Below, piece by piece: positions 19,799-27,507 of a stretch of DNA of 64,000 nucleotides. Both the position numbers and the translations under genes were made by a program. A model generated the notes under the pieces. That model had not been told where the DNA came from. It made no database searches and was given only the letters and a program-made list of their open reading frames with translations. The first letter of the stretch is position 1. Each line of letters opens with the position of its first letter. Origin of the DNA: an uncultured Sutterella sp. (GTDB taxonomy: Bacteria; Pseudomonadota; Gammaproteobacteria; Burkholderiales; Burkholderiaceae_F); the NCBI GenBank assembly GCA_905213905.1, contig CAJMKD010000011.1:1-64000 (forward strand), given 5' to 3'.

Positions 19799-20293
19799 AT
19801 GAGCGAAATCATTCTTACGCGCGATGTTCGCCTGTCGCTGCGCGCACAGGCCCATCACCTCGACCCCGTCGTGCTTCTGGGCGCCAACGGGTTGACCGAA
19901 GCGGTCATGAAAGAAATTGACCGCGAACTGAAGGCACACGAACTCATTAAGGTGCGCGTGCCCACCGACGACCGGGAAGAGCGCGAAGCAATCTACTCGC
20001 AGGTTGCCGACACGCTCGGCGCAGCCCGCGTTCAGATGATCGGCAAACTGCTTATCTTCTGGCGTCCCGCGGAAGACGAAACCGAAGAGGAGGCTTCCGC
20101 ACGCATCATCGCAGCGGCGGCCGCTGCGGCGCGTCCCGAGAAAGCAGCCGCGAAGACGCCTGCGCCCTCGGCAAAAAAGAAAGTTGCTTCGAAAAAGCCC
20201 GGCGAAAAGAAGCAGCGCAAAACGGAAGCGCCGCGGCGCGCTCGCCCGAAGCGCACCCGCAAAACCAAGAAAGCCATGCTTGCCGGTAAGTAA
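19799..20293 (+). CDS. yhbY: CRM-domain RNA-binding protein YhbY with long basic tail
   Basis: The first 95 residues are a YhbY/CRM domain, which binds pre-50S ribosomal particles. Its key segment LGANGLTEAVMKEIDREL contains the variant of the family GxxG loop (GANG), and the domain continues with ELIKVRVP. E. coli YhbY has about 97 residues; this protein has 164 because of a Lys/Ala/Pro/Arg-rich tail (for example KRTRKTKKAMLAGK). The tail could help rRNA binding. The ATG at 19799 begins the conserved domain; upstream ORF sequence is in the rlmE leader. It is divergent from rlmE, another rRNA factor, and is followed by a terminator. Confidence 0.9.
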   Translation: MSEIILTRDVRLSLRAQAHHLDPVVLLGANGLTEAVMKEIDRELKAHELIKVRVPTDDREEREAIYSQVADTLGAARVQMIGKLLIFWRPAEDETEEEASARIIAAAAAAARPEKAAAKTPAPSAKKKVASKKPGEKKQRKTEAPRRARPKRTRKTKKAMLAGK

Positions 20294-20319
20294 ACCCGAG
20301 CTTGCCTGATCACAAAAGC

Positions 20320-20357
20320 GCAGTCCGCTCCGCATTCGGAACGGGCTGCGTTTTTTT
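20320..20357 (+). terminator. Intrinsic terminator after yhbY
   Basis: GCAGTCCGCTCCG pairs with CGGAACGGGCTGC across a CATT loop, with one or two mismatches, and is followed by T7. Confidence 0.82.
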
Positions 20358-20416
20358 CTGTTTCAGCTGGGCCCGCTTAGAGCAGGCTAGCCGACCTCTT
20401 GAAGCAGTGGCGCGCT

Positions 20417-20896
20417 TTACTTGTATTCGACGGATTCAATTTCGAACGACACCAGGCCCTTCGGCGCCTGATACTGAACGGAGTCGCCTTCGTACTTGCC
20501 GATCAGCGCGCGCGCGATCGGAGAGGACACAGAGATGAGATTCTTCTTGATATCGGCCTCATCATCGCCGACGATCTGATACGTGACCGTTGTATCGTCT
20601 TCTTCGTCGTAAAGCGTGACGGTGGCGCCGAAAACAATTCTCTCACCGGCATTGAGCGTCTTCGGATCAATGATCTGAAGCGCAGGAATCTTGCCTTCGA
20701 GCTCAGCGATGCGGCCTTCAATGTGGCTTTGCTCTTCGCGGGCGGCATCGTACTCGGCGTTTTCCGAAAGGTCGCCTTTTTCGCGAGCTTCCGCAATTGC
20801 GGCCACAACGGCTGGCCGGGCCGTCTTCTTGAGGTAGTCAAGCTCCGCCTTGAGCTTTTCAGCGCCTGCGGCGGTAATAGGGATTCGATTCAGCAT
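20417..20896 (-). CDS. greA: Transcription elongation factor GreA
   Basis: GreA rescues backtracked RNA polymerase by stimulating cleavage of the nascent RNA. The coiled-coil N-terminal domain carries the acidic tip residues in REKGDLSENAEYDAAREEQ. The C-terminal globular domain includes TVTYQIVGDDEADIKKNLIS and SPIARALIGKYEGD. From ATG 20896 (MLNRIPITAAGAEKL) the length is 159, normal for the family. The frame is open upstream to 20959 but the family start is clear. It is convergent with yhbY and downstream of no obvious partner; in many betaproteobacteria it follows carB. Confidence 0.96.
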   Translation of the reverse strand: MLNRIPITAAGAEKLKAELDYLKKTARPAVVAAIAEAREKGDLSENAEYDAAREEQSHIEGRIAELEGKIPALQIIDPKTLNAGERIVFGATVTLYDEEDDTTVTYQIVGDDEADIKKNLISVSSPIARALIGKYEGDSVQYQAPKGLVSFEIESVEYK

Positions 20897-21121
20897 GTCG
20901 AACTGCAAACGTAGAAAAAGCCACGTCGGAGCAACAAAATGCTCGAACGCGGCTGGCAAAAAAGAAGGCGGACGACGCGAGCAAACCGTGCCGTCCGAAA
21001 ATATTTAGGCTTGCATTAGTTTAGCAAAGTGCAGGGCTTTCGGGCGCGGGATCCGCCGGCAGACGCGGGGCTGACGCGGCACAGCGCTGCGGCATTCTGC
21101 CGCCGACGGACCGACATCCGA

Positions 21122-21715
21122 TCAATCTTCATAATTCTGCGGGTCAAGCCGCCGCTCAACAAGCTCAATCATGATGTGTATGCACTTGATGTGAAGCTCC
21201 TGCACGCGATCTGCGTAACGCCCGCCCGGCGTCACGATGGCCACATCCGCCAGGGCGGCAAGCGGCGATCCGATCTTCCCCGTCATGCCGACCACCTTCA
21301 TGCCGAGCGCCTTGGCGCTGCGGACAGCGGCAAGCACGTTTTTGCTTGTTCCGGAGGTCGATATGGCAAGAAGCACGTCCCCGGGATGACCGTGCGCTTC
21401 AACATAACGCGAAAAAACAAATTCGTAGCCGTAGTCGTTGGCGACGCAGGCAATATGAGACGCATCGGCGATGGCAGTAGCCGCATAGGCGCGCCGATCC
21501 TTACGGTATCGGCCCGTCATTTCCTCGGCAAAGTGCATGGCGTCGCAGAGGCTGCCGCCATTGCCGCATGAATAGATGCGGCCGCCCGAGGCAATCGACG
21601 ACGCCATCAGATCAGCGGCCCGATCTACGGCTTCAAGACCAGCTTCGTCTTGCAGAAAATTCTCAAGCGCCGAGTGCGCTTCAAGAAGCGCTGCGCGGAC
21701 ATGTTCCTTGCTCAT
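21122..21715 (-). CDS. gmhA: Sedoheptulose-7-phosphate isomerase GmhA
   Basis: GmhA makes D-glycero-D-manno-heptose 7-phosphate, the first step to the heptose of the lipopolysaccharide core. The single SIS domain has GNGGSLCDAMHFAEEMTGRY, with the His/Glu pair typical of GmhA rather than of the paralogue DiaA. Further motifs are ADASHIACVANDYGY, ISTSGTSKNV and the zinc-site region ADRVQELHIKCIH. The length of 197 is right. No other heptose genes lie nearby. DiaA is a less likely alternative. Confidence 0.88.
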   Translation of the reverse strand: MSKEHVRAALLEAHSALENFLQDEAGLEAVDRAADLMASSIASGGRIYSCGNGGSLCDAMHFAEEMTGRYRKDRRAYAATAIADASHIACVANDYGYEFVFSRYVEAHGHPGDVLLAISTSGTSKNVLAAVRSAKALGMKVVGMTGKIGSPLAALADVAIVTPGGRYADRVQELHIKCIHIMIELVERRLDPQNYED

Positions 21716-21808
21716 GGGCTGTGTATTCCGGTGATGTTGCTCGATGATTCTAACTTTAGCGAAACGCCTGAGCCTTCGCCGAGCCTTGATTCGGCTTCGG
21801 CAGGCTCG

Positions 21809-22429
21809 TCAGGCGTCACGCCGCGCATAAACGGCGCCAGCAATTGTCGAAAGATCTGTGTATTCGATTTCCAGACCGCTCGGCAGCCCCCGAGCAAGAC
21901 GCGTGATGCGCAGCTGCGGCCAGCGTTTTTTCACAGCCGCAATTAAGTAATAGGCTGTTGCATCCCCCTCAGGGGTATAGGAAGTCGCGACAACTACCTC
22001 TCGAAGAATACCGCTGCTCATGTCTTCAGCAATGCGGTCGATGAGAGCATTGAGTCCGATTTCCTCCGGACCAACTCCCTCAATCGGGTTAAGTCGTCCC
22101 GAAAGCACAAAATAAAGGCCAGGCCAGGAAAGCGAAGCATCGAGCGCAAGTTCGTCGGCAACGCTTTCGACAACGCATAGAAGCGATTTGTCTCGCGTTT
22201 CATCCGAGCAGACAGGACAAAGCTCTGACTCGCAAAAAATGCGGCAGCGCCGGCAGCGCCGAACTTTTTCGCGAACACCTGCCAGCGAACGCTCCAGCCG
22301 TTCGAGCCGCTTCGGATCCTGAAGAAGAAAAAAAGCTGCGCGCTGCGCACTTCTCGGACCGAACCCCGGCAGCGACGCCAAAGCGTCGACAAGGCCGTCA
22401 AGCGACGGAGATAGTCTGATTGAAGCCAT
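21809..22429 (-). CDS. recR: Recombination mediator RecR
   Basis: RecR works with RecO and RecF to load RecA at gaps. The protein has an N-terminal HhH-like part (LASLPGFGPRSAQRAAFFLL), a four-cysteine zinc finger (CRRCRIFCESELCPVC) and a Toprim domain beginning at LLCVVES, with YFVLSGRLNPIEGVGPEE and the C-terminal TRLARGLPSGLEIEYTDL. Length 206 is close to the usual 200. It normally follows ybaB directly; here a NadC-family gene is inserted between them. Confidence 0.95.
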   Translation of the reverse strand: MASIRLSPSLDGLVDALASLPGFGPRSAQRAAFFLLQDPKRLERLERSLAGVREKVRRCRRCRIFCESELCPVCSDETRDKSLLCVVESVADELALDASLSWPGLYFVLSGRLNPIEGVGPEEIGLNALIDRIAEDMSSGILREVVVATSYTPEGDATAYYLIAAVKKRWPQLRITRLARGLPSGLEIEYTDLSTIAGAVYARRDA

Positions 22430-22449
22430 CGTACGCTCCTGTATGATGT

Positions 22450-23319
22450 TCAGCGCTTCGTCTGCGCCTCAAAGCGCATCTTGACATCGAAAGGTGCGCC
22501 GAAATAAGGCCACGACGTCACCAGAACATCCGCGCCAGCCTGCGCATATGCTCCGGCATTGGAAGCATTGATGCCGCCTGCCGCATTGATGACAATCCTC
22601 GGATTGCGCCGCCGTGCAGCATCGCAGAACGCAGCGAGCGCATCAACTGTAAATCGCTCGCACTGAATGATGTCGACGCCCAGCTCGACGAAGCGAAGCG
22701 CCTGCGCCGGCGTATCGGCCTCAACCGCTGTCTTGCGCTCAGGATTTTCTGCCGCAAGCCGCTTGATCGAACGTGCTGCATCGGCGCAGAAAACGCGATG
22801 CTGATCAAAAACCAGAATCGAGTCTGAAAGCCCGAAGCGATGCACAATGCCGCCGCCGGCTTTTGCGCCCGCATAAGCGATCGGCTTGGTTCCGGGAAAG
22901 TGCTTGCGCGTCAGCGCCACGTGCGCATTCGGAGAAACGGCTCGCGCCGCATCCAGCATGGTCCGAGTTCGAAGCGCGATGCCTGAAGCGTACTCCATGA
23001 CGCATTGCGCCGTTTTGTAAGCGGCATGAAGTGAGTAAGCGCTTGCACTCGCCCGAAGAATAGGCTCGCCCGCAGCCAGGCGCTCTCCGTCACGCGCAAA
23101 GATCTCGACGTCGGCGCCGGCGAGCTCAAAAAGGCGCTTGGCGAGCAAAACCCCTGCCACAATGCCCTCGTGCTTGAATTGCGCAGTAACCGTCCCGACA
23201 GCTTCGCCTATGCCGAGACCGTCCGTCGTCAGATCAGCCTGCGGGCAGTCGTCTTCAAGAAGCTTCAGAAGATAAGCATCCAGGCGCCGGGATGCTTCGC
23301 ACTTAATCGGCTCTCCCAT
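22450..23319 (-). CDS. modD: ModD-like pyrophosphorylase, NadC paralogue
   Basis: The fold is that of quinolinate phosphoribosyltransferase NadC, but the diagnostic segments match ModD, the NadC-like protein often found with molybdate-transport genes. It has MEYASGIALRTR, LTRKHFPGTKPIAY, GGGIVHRFGLSDSILVFDQH and ends YFGAPFDVKMRFE. True NadC has TRKTTPGLR and ends in a different way. ModD's reaction is not firmly established. It has a strong GGAGG site before ATG 23319. It lies between ybaB and recR, preceded by a terminator, so it may have its own promoter. NadC activity is a less likely alternative. Confidence 0.72.
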   Translation of the reverse strand: MGEPIKCEASRRLDAYLLKLLEDDCPQADLTTDGLGIGEAVGTVTAQFKHEGIVAGVLLAKRLFELAGADVEIFARDGERLAAGEPILRASASAYSLHAAYKTAQCVMEYASGIALRTRTMLDAARAVSPNAHVALTRKHFPGTKPIAYAGAKAGGGIVHRFGLSDSILVFDQHRVFCADAARSIKRLAAENPERKTAVEADTPAQALRFVELGVDIIQCERFTVDALAAFCDAARRRNPRIVINAAGGINASNAGAYAQAGADVLVTSWPYFGAPFDVKMRFEAQTKR

Positions 23320-23363
23320 AAGCCAGCCTCCTTAATTCTTCGCCAAATGCGGCAAGACAAACG

Positions 23364-23410
23364 AAAAACGCCCCCGGCCGACTTCACAACGGAAGAGACC
23401 CGGGAGCGTT
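23364..23410 (-). terminator. Intrinsic terminator after ybaB
   Basis: On the minus strand ACGCTCCCGG pairs with CCGGGGGCGT across a long loop, followed by T5. It lies about 35 bp after the ybaB stop and separates ybaB from the modD-like gene. Confidence 0.7.
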
Positions 23411-23444
23411 CAAACAAAAAAGCCTGCGTCCGTGAGAGCCTGTC

Positions 23445-23777
23445 TCAGAACGGCAACTTCATACCCGGAGGCAGCGGCACCGCCTGACGCATCTTCGCCT
23501 CGCTTTCCTGAGCGATCGTCTTGACGCAGTTGTTGACGGCGAGCGTCACCAAATCCTCGAGCATTTCGATGTCTTCGGGCTCCACTACTGAAGCATCGAT
23601 CGAAACGCGCTGGCATTCGTGCTTGCCGTTCATCACGACCTTCACGGCGCCGTTGGCGGCTTCACCGGTAAATTCCGTTTTAGCGATTTCTTCCTGAACC
23701 TTCTGAAGCTTCGCCTGCATCTTCTGCGCCTGAGCCATCAGTCCGCCCATGCCGCCCATACCACCCATGCCTCGCAT
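23445..23777 (-). CDS. ybaB: YbaB/EbfC nucleoid-associated protein
   Basis: YbaB/EbfC proteins are small dimeric DNA-binding proteins encoded beside dnaX and recR across bacteria. The 110-residue protein starts with a Gly/Met repeat (MRGMGGMGGMGG), then a helical part (LMAQAQKMQAKLQKVQEEIAK) and the conserved core GEAANGAVKVVMNGKHECQRVSID, cited in parts as AANGAVKVVMNGKHECQRVS. AAGGA precedes the ATG. It starts 23 bp after the dnaX tau tail ends, so it is cotranscribed with dnaX. Confidence 0.92.
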   Translation of the reverse strand: MRGMGGMGGMGGLMAQAQKMQAKLQKVQEEIAKTEFTGEAANGAVKVVMNGKHECQRVSIDASVVEPEDIEMLEDLVTLAVNNCVKTIAQESEAKMRQAVPLPPGMKLPF

Positions 23778-23800
23778 AGCTGTTCTTTCCTTTTAAGGGG

Positions 23801-24277
23801 TTATGAATTCGCTGGTCCGCCTTCGGCCTCCAGAGGACGAATCGAATCTTCGTCAATAGTGCCGCCAAACACGCGCAAAACCTCTTTCACGAGCGGATCA
23901 TTTTTGAAGCGCTCCACGAGTTCTGCATGCGCCTTGGCCTTTTCCACCCGCTTCGCGTCGGCTACGGTCGAGCCAGCATCGAGTGACCCTACTTCGAATT
24001 CAACGCGGAAGGGGCGTCCGAAATAATCGGAAAGCTTGTGCGCCAGTAGACGTCGGTTGGACTCCGTGGCTAATGCCGCAACATTGAGGCGCAATTGTAC
24101 GCGGTTTTCCTCGAGCTTCAGTACCTGCGACTGCATTGCCAGCATTCGCACAGGCCCAGCCAGATGAGCTCCTTCAATAATGTTCCGCCAGTTGAGCGGT
24201 TCGCTGCACGCGTGCTCGACGATTTTCGGCGCGGGTGCTTCGAACGCGGGAGCTGCCTCAACCGGCGGCGGGTTCTC
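23801..24277 (-). CDS. dnaX: DnaX tau C-terminal domain, in +1 frame relative to gamma
   Basis: This segment encodes the tau-specific end of DnaX, which contacts the polymerase alpha subunit. It reads APKIVEHACSEPLNW, then RNIIEGAHLAGPVRMLAM, and VQLRLNVAALATESNRRLL, all typical of tau domain V. It is not in frame with the main dnaX ORF: a +1 shift (skipping one base) around 24270-24280 is needed. No start codon with a ribosome-binding site is evident at its head, although a GTG at 24151 exists. Deleting one G from the GGGG run at 24277-24280 (minus strand) would join the frames. It may be expressed by frameshift, or the shift may be a sequencing error or mutation. Confidence 0.75.
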   Translation of the reverse strand, partial: ENPPPVEAAPAFEAPAPKIVEHACSEPLNWRNIIEGAHLAGPVRMLAMQSQVLKLEENRVQLRLNVAALATESNRRLLAHKLSDYFGRPFRVEFEVGSLDAGSTVADAKRVEKAKAHAELVERFKNDPLVKEVLRVFGGTIDEDSIRPLEAEGGPANS

Positions 24278-25535
24278 CCCGTGGAACTGTCGGCGCCGCC
24301 TGCCAAGGCGGCACTGACGCTGGCGCAGCTGCGGCAGGTGCCGGCTGCAGCTGTGGGGCTGCCGCGGGTGCCGATTGGAGCTGCGGCTTCAAAGCGCCGC
24401 CATCGCGCGGCGGCACATATCGGACTTTAAGTCCCGAAGGCTTGAAGGCCAGCATGCGCAGAAGCGCCATCGTAAAGCCGGCATACTCATCGGGCGCAAG
24501 CCCAAGATCATTGCGTCCGTGCAGCGCGATTTGATAATAAAGTTGCACTTCCTCGGGCGACATAGCGCGCGCGAGCTCGACCTCTGCGGCATAGGCCGGA
24601 TCGTCTGATGCCACAGCGCTCGGCACTCGCTGCAAAAGCGCTATTCGGTGAAGCATCCCGGCGAGATCGCGCAGCGCCTGGCCGAAAGAGAGACTTTCGG
24701 CCTGCATCTCGTCGGCGCGCGCAAGCATGCCCTCGGCGTCGCCAGCTACGAGCGACTTCAATATGCCCGTCAGCGTATCGGTGCCGCTCATGCCAAGCAT
24801 GCTTCGCACGCTCGCCCCAGTCACATTGCCGCCAGAATAAGCGATGGCCTGATCGAGCAGCGATAGTGCGTCTCGCATGGAACCTCTCGCACCGTGCGCG
24901 ATGAGTCTCAAGCCTTCTTTTTCAGCAGGAATCCCTTCAACCGAAAGAATGTGCTCGAGATGGCCGACGATGCCCGCAGGCGTCATGTTGCGCAGGTTGA
25001 ACTGCAGACAGCGGGAGAGCACCGTAATCGGCACCTTCTGCGGATCAGTTGTCGCAAGAATGAACTTTACGTATTCGGGCGGTTCCTCAAGCGTCTTCAA
25101 CATGGCGTTGAAGGCGGTGCTGGAGAGCATGTGCACTTCGTCGATCATGTAGACCTTGAAGCGTCCGACCGTAGGCGCATACATTGCGCGCTCAAGCAGC
25201 GCCGTCATGTCCTCAACTGATCGGTTTGAGGCCGCGTCCATTTCAATGTAGTCGACGAAACGGCCTTCATCGATTGCCCTGCAGGCATCGCAGACGCCGC
25301 AAGGCTTGGCTGTTACATCGCCTTTGCCGTCTACGCCCCTGCAATTGAGCGCTTTGGCAAAGATTCTGGAAATAGTCGTCTTTCCAACGCCGCGCGTGCC
25401 GGTAAAGAGATACGCGTGATGCAGGCGCTTTTCGGTCAAGGCCCGCGTGAGCGCCGTGACAACGTGGTCCTGCCCGACAATCGTTTCAAAGTCATGCGGT
25501 CGCCACTTTCGGGCGAGTACCTGGTAGCTGCTCAT
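24258..25535 (-). CDS. dnaX: DNA polymerase III clamp loader subunit, gamma-length DnaX
   Basis: DnaX is the ATPase of the clamp loader. It has the N-terminal RFC-box-like start ARKWRPHDFETIVGQDHV, Walker A GTRGVGKTTISR, a four-cysteine zinc module (CRGVDG... KPCGVCDAC), Walker B YMIDEVHMLS and the SRC motif LSRCLQFNLR. The collar domain follows, then an Ala/Pro-rich linker. The zero frame stops at 24258, giving about 425 residues, close to the 431-residue gamma of E. coli. The tau tail is in another frame (see separate entry). I took ATG 25535 (MSSYQVLARK) over a TTG at 25559. ybaB lies downstream. Confidence 0.93.
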   Translation of the reverse strand: MSSYQVLARKWRPHDFETIVGQDHVVTALTRALTEKRLHHAYLFTGTRGVGKTTISRIFAKALNCRGVDGKGDVTAKPCGVCDACRAIDEGRFVDYIEMDAASNRSVEDMTALLERAMYAPTVGRFKVYMIDEVHMLSSTAFNAMLKTLEEPPEYVKFILATTDPQKVPITVLSRCLQFNLRNMTPAGIVGHLEHILSVEGIPAEKEGLRLIAHGARGSMRDALSLLDQAIAYSGGNVTGASVRSMLGMSGTDTLTGILKSLVAGDAEGMLARADEMQAESLSFGQALRDLAGMLHRIALLQRVPSAVASDDPAYAAEVELARAMSPEEVQLYYQIALHGRNDLGLAPDEYAGFTMALLRMLAFKPSGLKVRYVPPRDGGALKPQLQSAPAAAPQLQPAPAAAAPASVPPWQAAPTVPRGEPAAG

Positions 25536-25748
25536 GTGTGCGTCACTTGAGGAGGACAAATCCGAGCGTCCTGAAAAAAGAAAACAGTCGTCATTGTACG
25601 GTGCTCAGTGCTTGCTCGAACATCGAACGCTCGCCCCCGATGAATCGAATGGCTAATCATGGGCCCGCGCAAACCCGGCTGAATTGAAAGCTGCTTTTCG
25701 GCGTTCTGCCAGCAGTTGAATAGCCGGACCAAGAAGAGTGCCGCGGCG

Positions 25749-26414
25749 CTATTCGCAGAAAAGCACGTCGTAAAACACCATGACGGAAAGCGCCAGAAAA
25801 AGCGTCCCGCCGATTCGGTGCATGACAAGCGTCGAATTGCCAGAGAGAAATCGGCGGCACTTGGTCGTAAGCATCGCATAGCCGCAATGTATGCTGAAGA
25901 CAAGCACGAAGTAAACGAGCGTCAGCACCGCATACTGTTCCGCGTAGGGAAGCCGCTGATCAATGAACTGCGGAAAAAGCGAAATGAAGAACATGATGAG
26001 GACGGGGTTCGTCAGCTGCAGCGTAATGCCTTCCAGAAACGCCTTGAAGCGGCGCACCTCGCCTTTGCTGCCGGAAGCCGCCCGCGGCGCGCTTTCCGAG
26101 AAGGAAACGCTCCCCACAACATCAGGCTGCGCCCGCAGCCGCCAGGACCTGACGCCGAGCCAAACAAGATAGCAGGCGCCGACAATGCGAAGCGCGGCGT
26201 AGGCCGTCGGCGAATGCGCCAGCACGACGCCTACGCCGGTGCCTGATATGATCGCCATGACGACCGTGCCAGACGATGTACCACAAATCGTCCAAATGGC
26301 ACCGCGAAACCCGTGCTGAAGCGACTTCATGATCACCATGAGCACGCCGGGACCAGGCGTGACGATGGTGGTAGCGGAAGTAATCAGGAAAAGGACGAAG
26401 AGCGTCGCATTCAT
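25749..26414 (-). CDS. LysE/RhtB-family amino-acid exporter
   Basis: The 221-residue protein has about six membrane segments and the family start FLITSATTIVTPGPGVLMVI, in which TPGP is the RhtB signature. The middle hydrophilic loop is followed by LTNPVLIMFFISLFPQFI, another conserved block. Members export amino acids or related compounds through the inner membrane; the substrate here is unknown. It sits between dnaX and the SRP RNA gene, with about 190 bp to dnaX, and has no obvious operon partner. Confidence 0.88.
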   Translation of the reverse strand: MNATLFVLFLITSATTIVTPGPGVLMVIMKSLQHGFRGAIWTICGTSSGTVVMAIISGTGVGVVLAHSPTAYAALRIVGACYLVWLGVRSWRLRAQPDVVGSVSFSESAPRAASGSKGEVRRFKAFLEGITLQLTNPVLIMFFISLFPQFIDQRLPYAEQYAVLTLVYFVLVFSIHCGYAMLTTKCRRFLSGNSTLVMHRIGGTLFLALSVMVFYDVLFCE

Positions 26415-26565
26415 GGCGTCGGTGAGCCTGTTTTGTTCTTATGAATTTCGAAAGGCGATCGCCTTTCAGAAACAGGCATTTTAGGACGCAAGCGCTTGGA
26501 TCGAGAAGAGTCCGTCCTCGGCACAGGGAGGGAGCCATGTCGCGCAGGGCAAAATCTGCGGACGC

Positions 26566-26670
26566 AAAAATGGCGAGCCTTATCCTCGGCACTGCAGACA
26601 CACCAGTATGGCTGCTTTGTTCCCAACCTGACCAGGTTTCCGGGGACTGCATGCGAGGGGACCCGCCAAG
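26566..26670 (-). ncRNA. ffs: Signal recognition particle 4.5S RNA
   Basis: The minus strand carries the SRP-RNA core CCTGGTCAGGTTGGGAAC followed by AAAGCAGCCA, the Ffh-binding domain. The two arms pair over a long rod: GGCGGG with CTCGCC at the ends, CCTCG with CGAGG, and TGCAG with CTGCAG. The 3' end is a T5 run at 26566-26570. A near-consensus promoter lies seven bases before the 5' end. Length about 105 matches the short bacterial 4.5S type. Ends are estimated to within a few bases. It works with Ffh to target proteins to the membrane. Confidence 0.92.
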
Positions 26671-26676
26671 CGTGCA

Positions 26677-26705
26677 AGTATATGGAAGAAAATTCGAATT
26701 TGCAA
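26677..26705 (-). promoter_or_regulatory. Sigma-70 promoter of ffs
   Basis: Minus-strand TTGCAA (26705-26700) and TATACT (26682-26677) are separated by exactly 17 bp, and transcription would begin about where the RNA's paired stem starts (26670). Confidence 0.85.
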
Positions 26706-27043
26706 AATTTCAATCGCTGCAGGCACCCGACAAGATGCAAAAACTCTTTTCAACTCTGTCAGGAAGGCCCGAAAATATTGTGCGAGTGCTAGTATTAGCC
26801 CGATTTTTTTCGGACGCTCTGCAGGAACCCGGCTGGCGAAACGGCCTCAATGCGCCGAGATTCCTTTCGAAGCACGCCCCGCCGCCGCTTCCCATGAACA
26901 TACTAGCGTCCACCTGATTCATCACTTCACTCTGTGCCGGACTGTTTCTGCACGATGCGCTGCGCCAAACGCTATGCGCACGACCCGTTCTTCACCGAAT
27001 GACCGGATCCGGACGGCAGTTCTTCCTAAGCTGAGGAAACATC
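26706..27043. other. Intergenic region between ffs and trxA
   Basis: About 340 bp without a supported gene. It should hold the trxA promoter, but I find no strong -35/-10 pair. A CCCGATTTTTTTCGG stretch at about 26800 is a T-rich tract with short flanking complementarity. GAGGAAAC lies just before the trxA start. Confidence 0.35.
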
Positions 27044-27364
27044 ATGAGCGAAATTCTTCATATTACCGATGCTGACTTCACCGAAGTCGTTAATTCAGAA
27101 ACGCCTGTTTTCGTTGACTTTTGGGCCACTTGGTGCGGCCCCTGCCGCATGCTTGCGCCTCGTCTTGAAGAGGCAGCCAAAGCCTTCGACGGCCGCGCCA
27201 TCATCGCCAAGTACGACGTCGACCAATCTTCTGGCATGGCCGCACACTACGGCGTCCGCGGCATTCCCACGATCATCGCTTTCCGAAAGGGCGAAGTGAT
27301 TGATCAGCGCACTGGCGCCTGCGATCAGGCAACACTCAACGCCTTCATCGAAAAGAACCTCTGA
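27044..27364 (+). CDS. trxA: Thioredoxin TrxA
   Basis: Thioredoxin reduces protein disulfides in the cytoplasm. At 106 residues it is the normal size, with the active site WCGPC at residues 30-34 (Cys31, Cys34), the conserved Asp25 in FVDFWA, and the cis-proline loop GVRGIPTIIAF. GAGG lies eight bases before the ATG. It is followed by rho 143 bp downstream on the same strand, a pairing known from E. coli and many proteobacteria. TrxB, its reductase, is encoded at 7.9 kb. Confidence 0.97.
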   Translation: MSEILHITDADFTEVVNSETPVFVDFWATWCGPCRMLAPRLEEAAKAFDGRAIIAKYDVDQSSGMAAHYGVRGIPTIIAFRKGEVIDQRTGACDQATLNAFIEKNL

Positions 27365-27507
27365 CATCCATCCTTGCCGTGCGCCGGTGACCCTGCGCGC
27401 GGCAATCTCCCCGAGCCCGCATCGGCGCGCTTGGCGGAAGATCCTCCCTATCTGACGATCCATTCTGCGGCGGCCGCACAATTCGAAGCGGCCGTCTCTC
27501 TTCGATC

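Noticed and set aside
22450..23319. Calling this gene nadC
   Set aside because: The fold fits, but FPGTK, VFDQH and the C-terminal FDVKMRFE motif match ModD better than NadC.
23801..24151. The tau tail as an independent small gene starting at GTG 24151
   Set aside because: Conserved tau sequence in the same frame continues upstream of 24151 to about 24277, so the GTG is internal.
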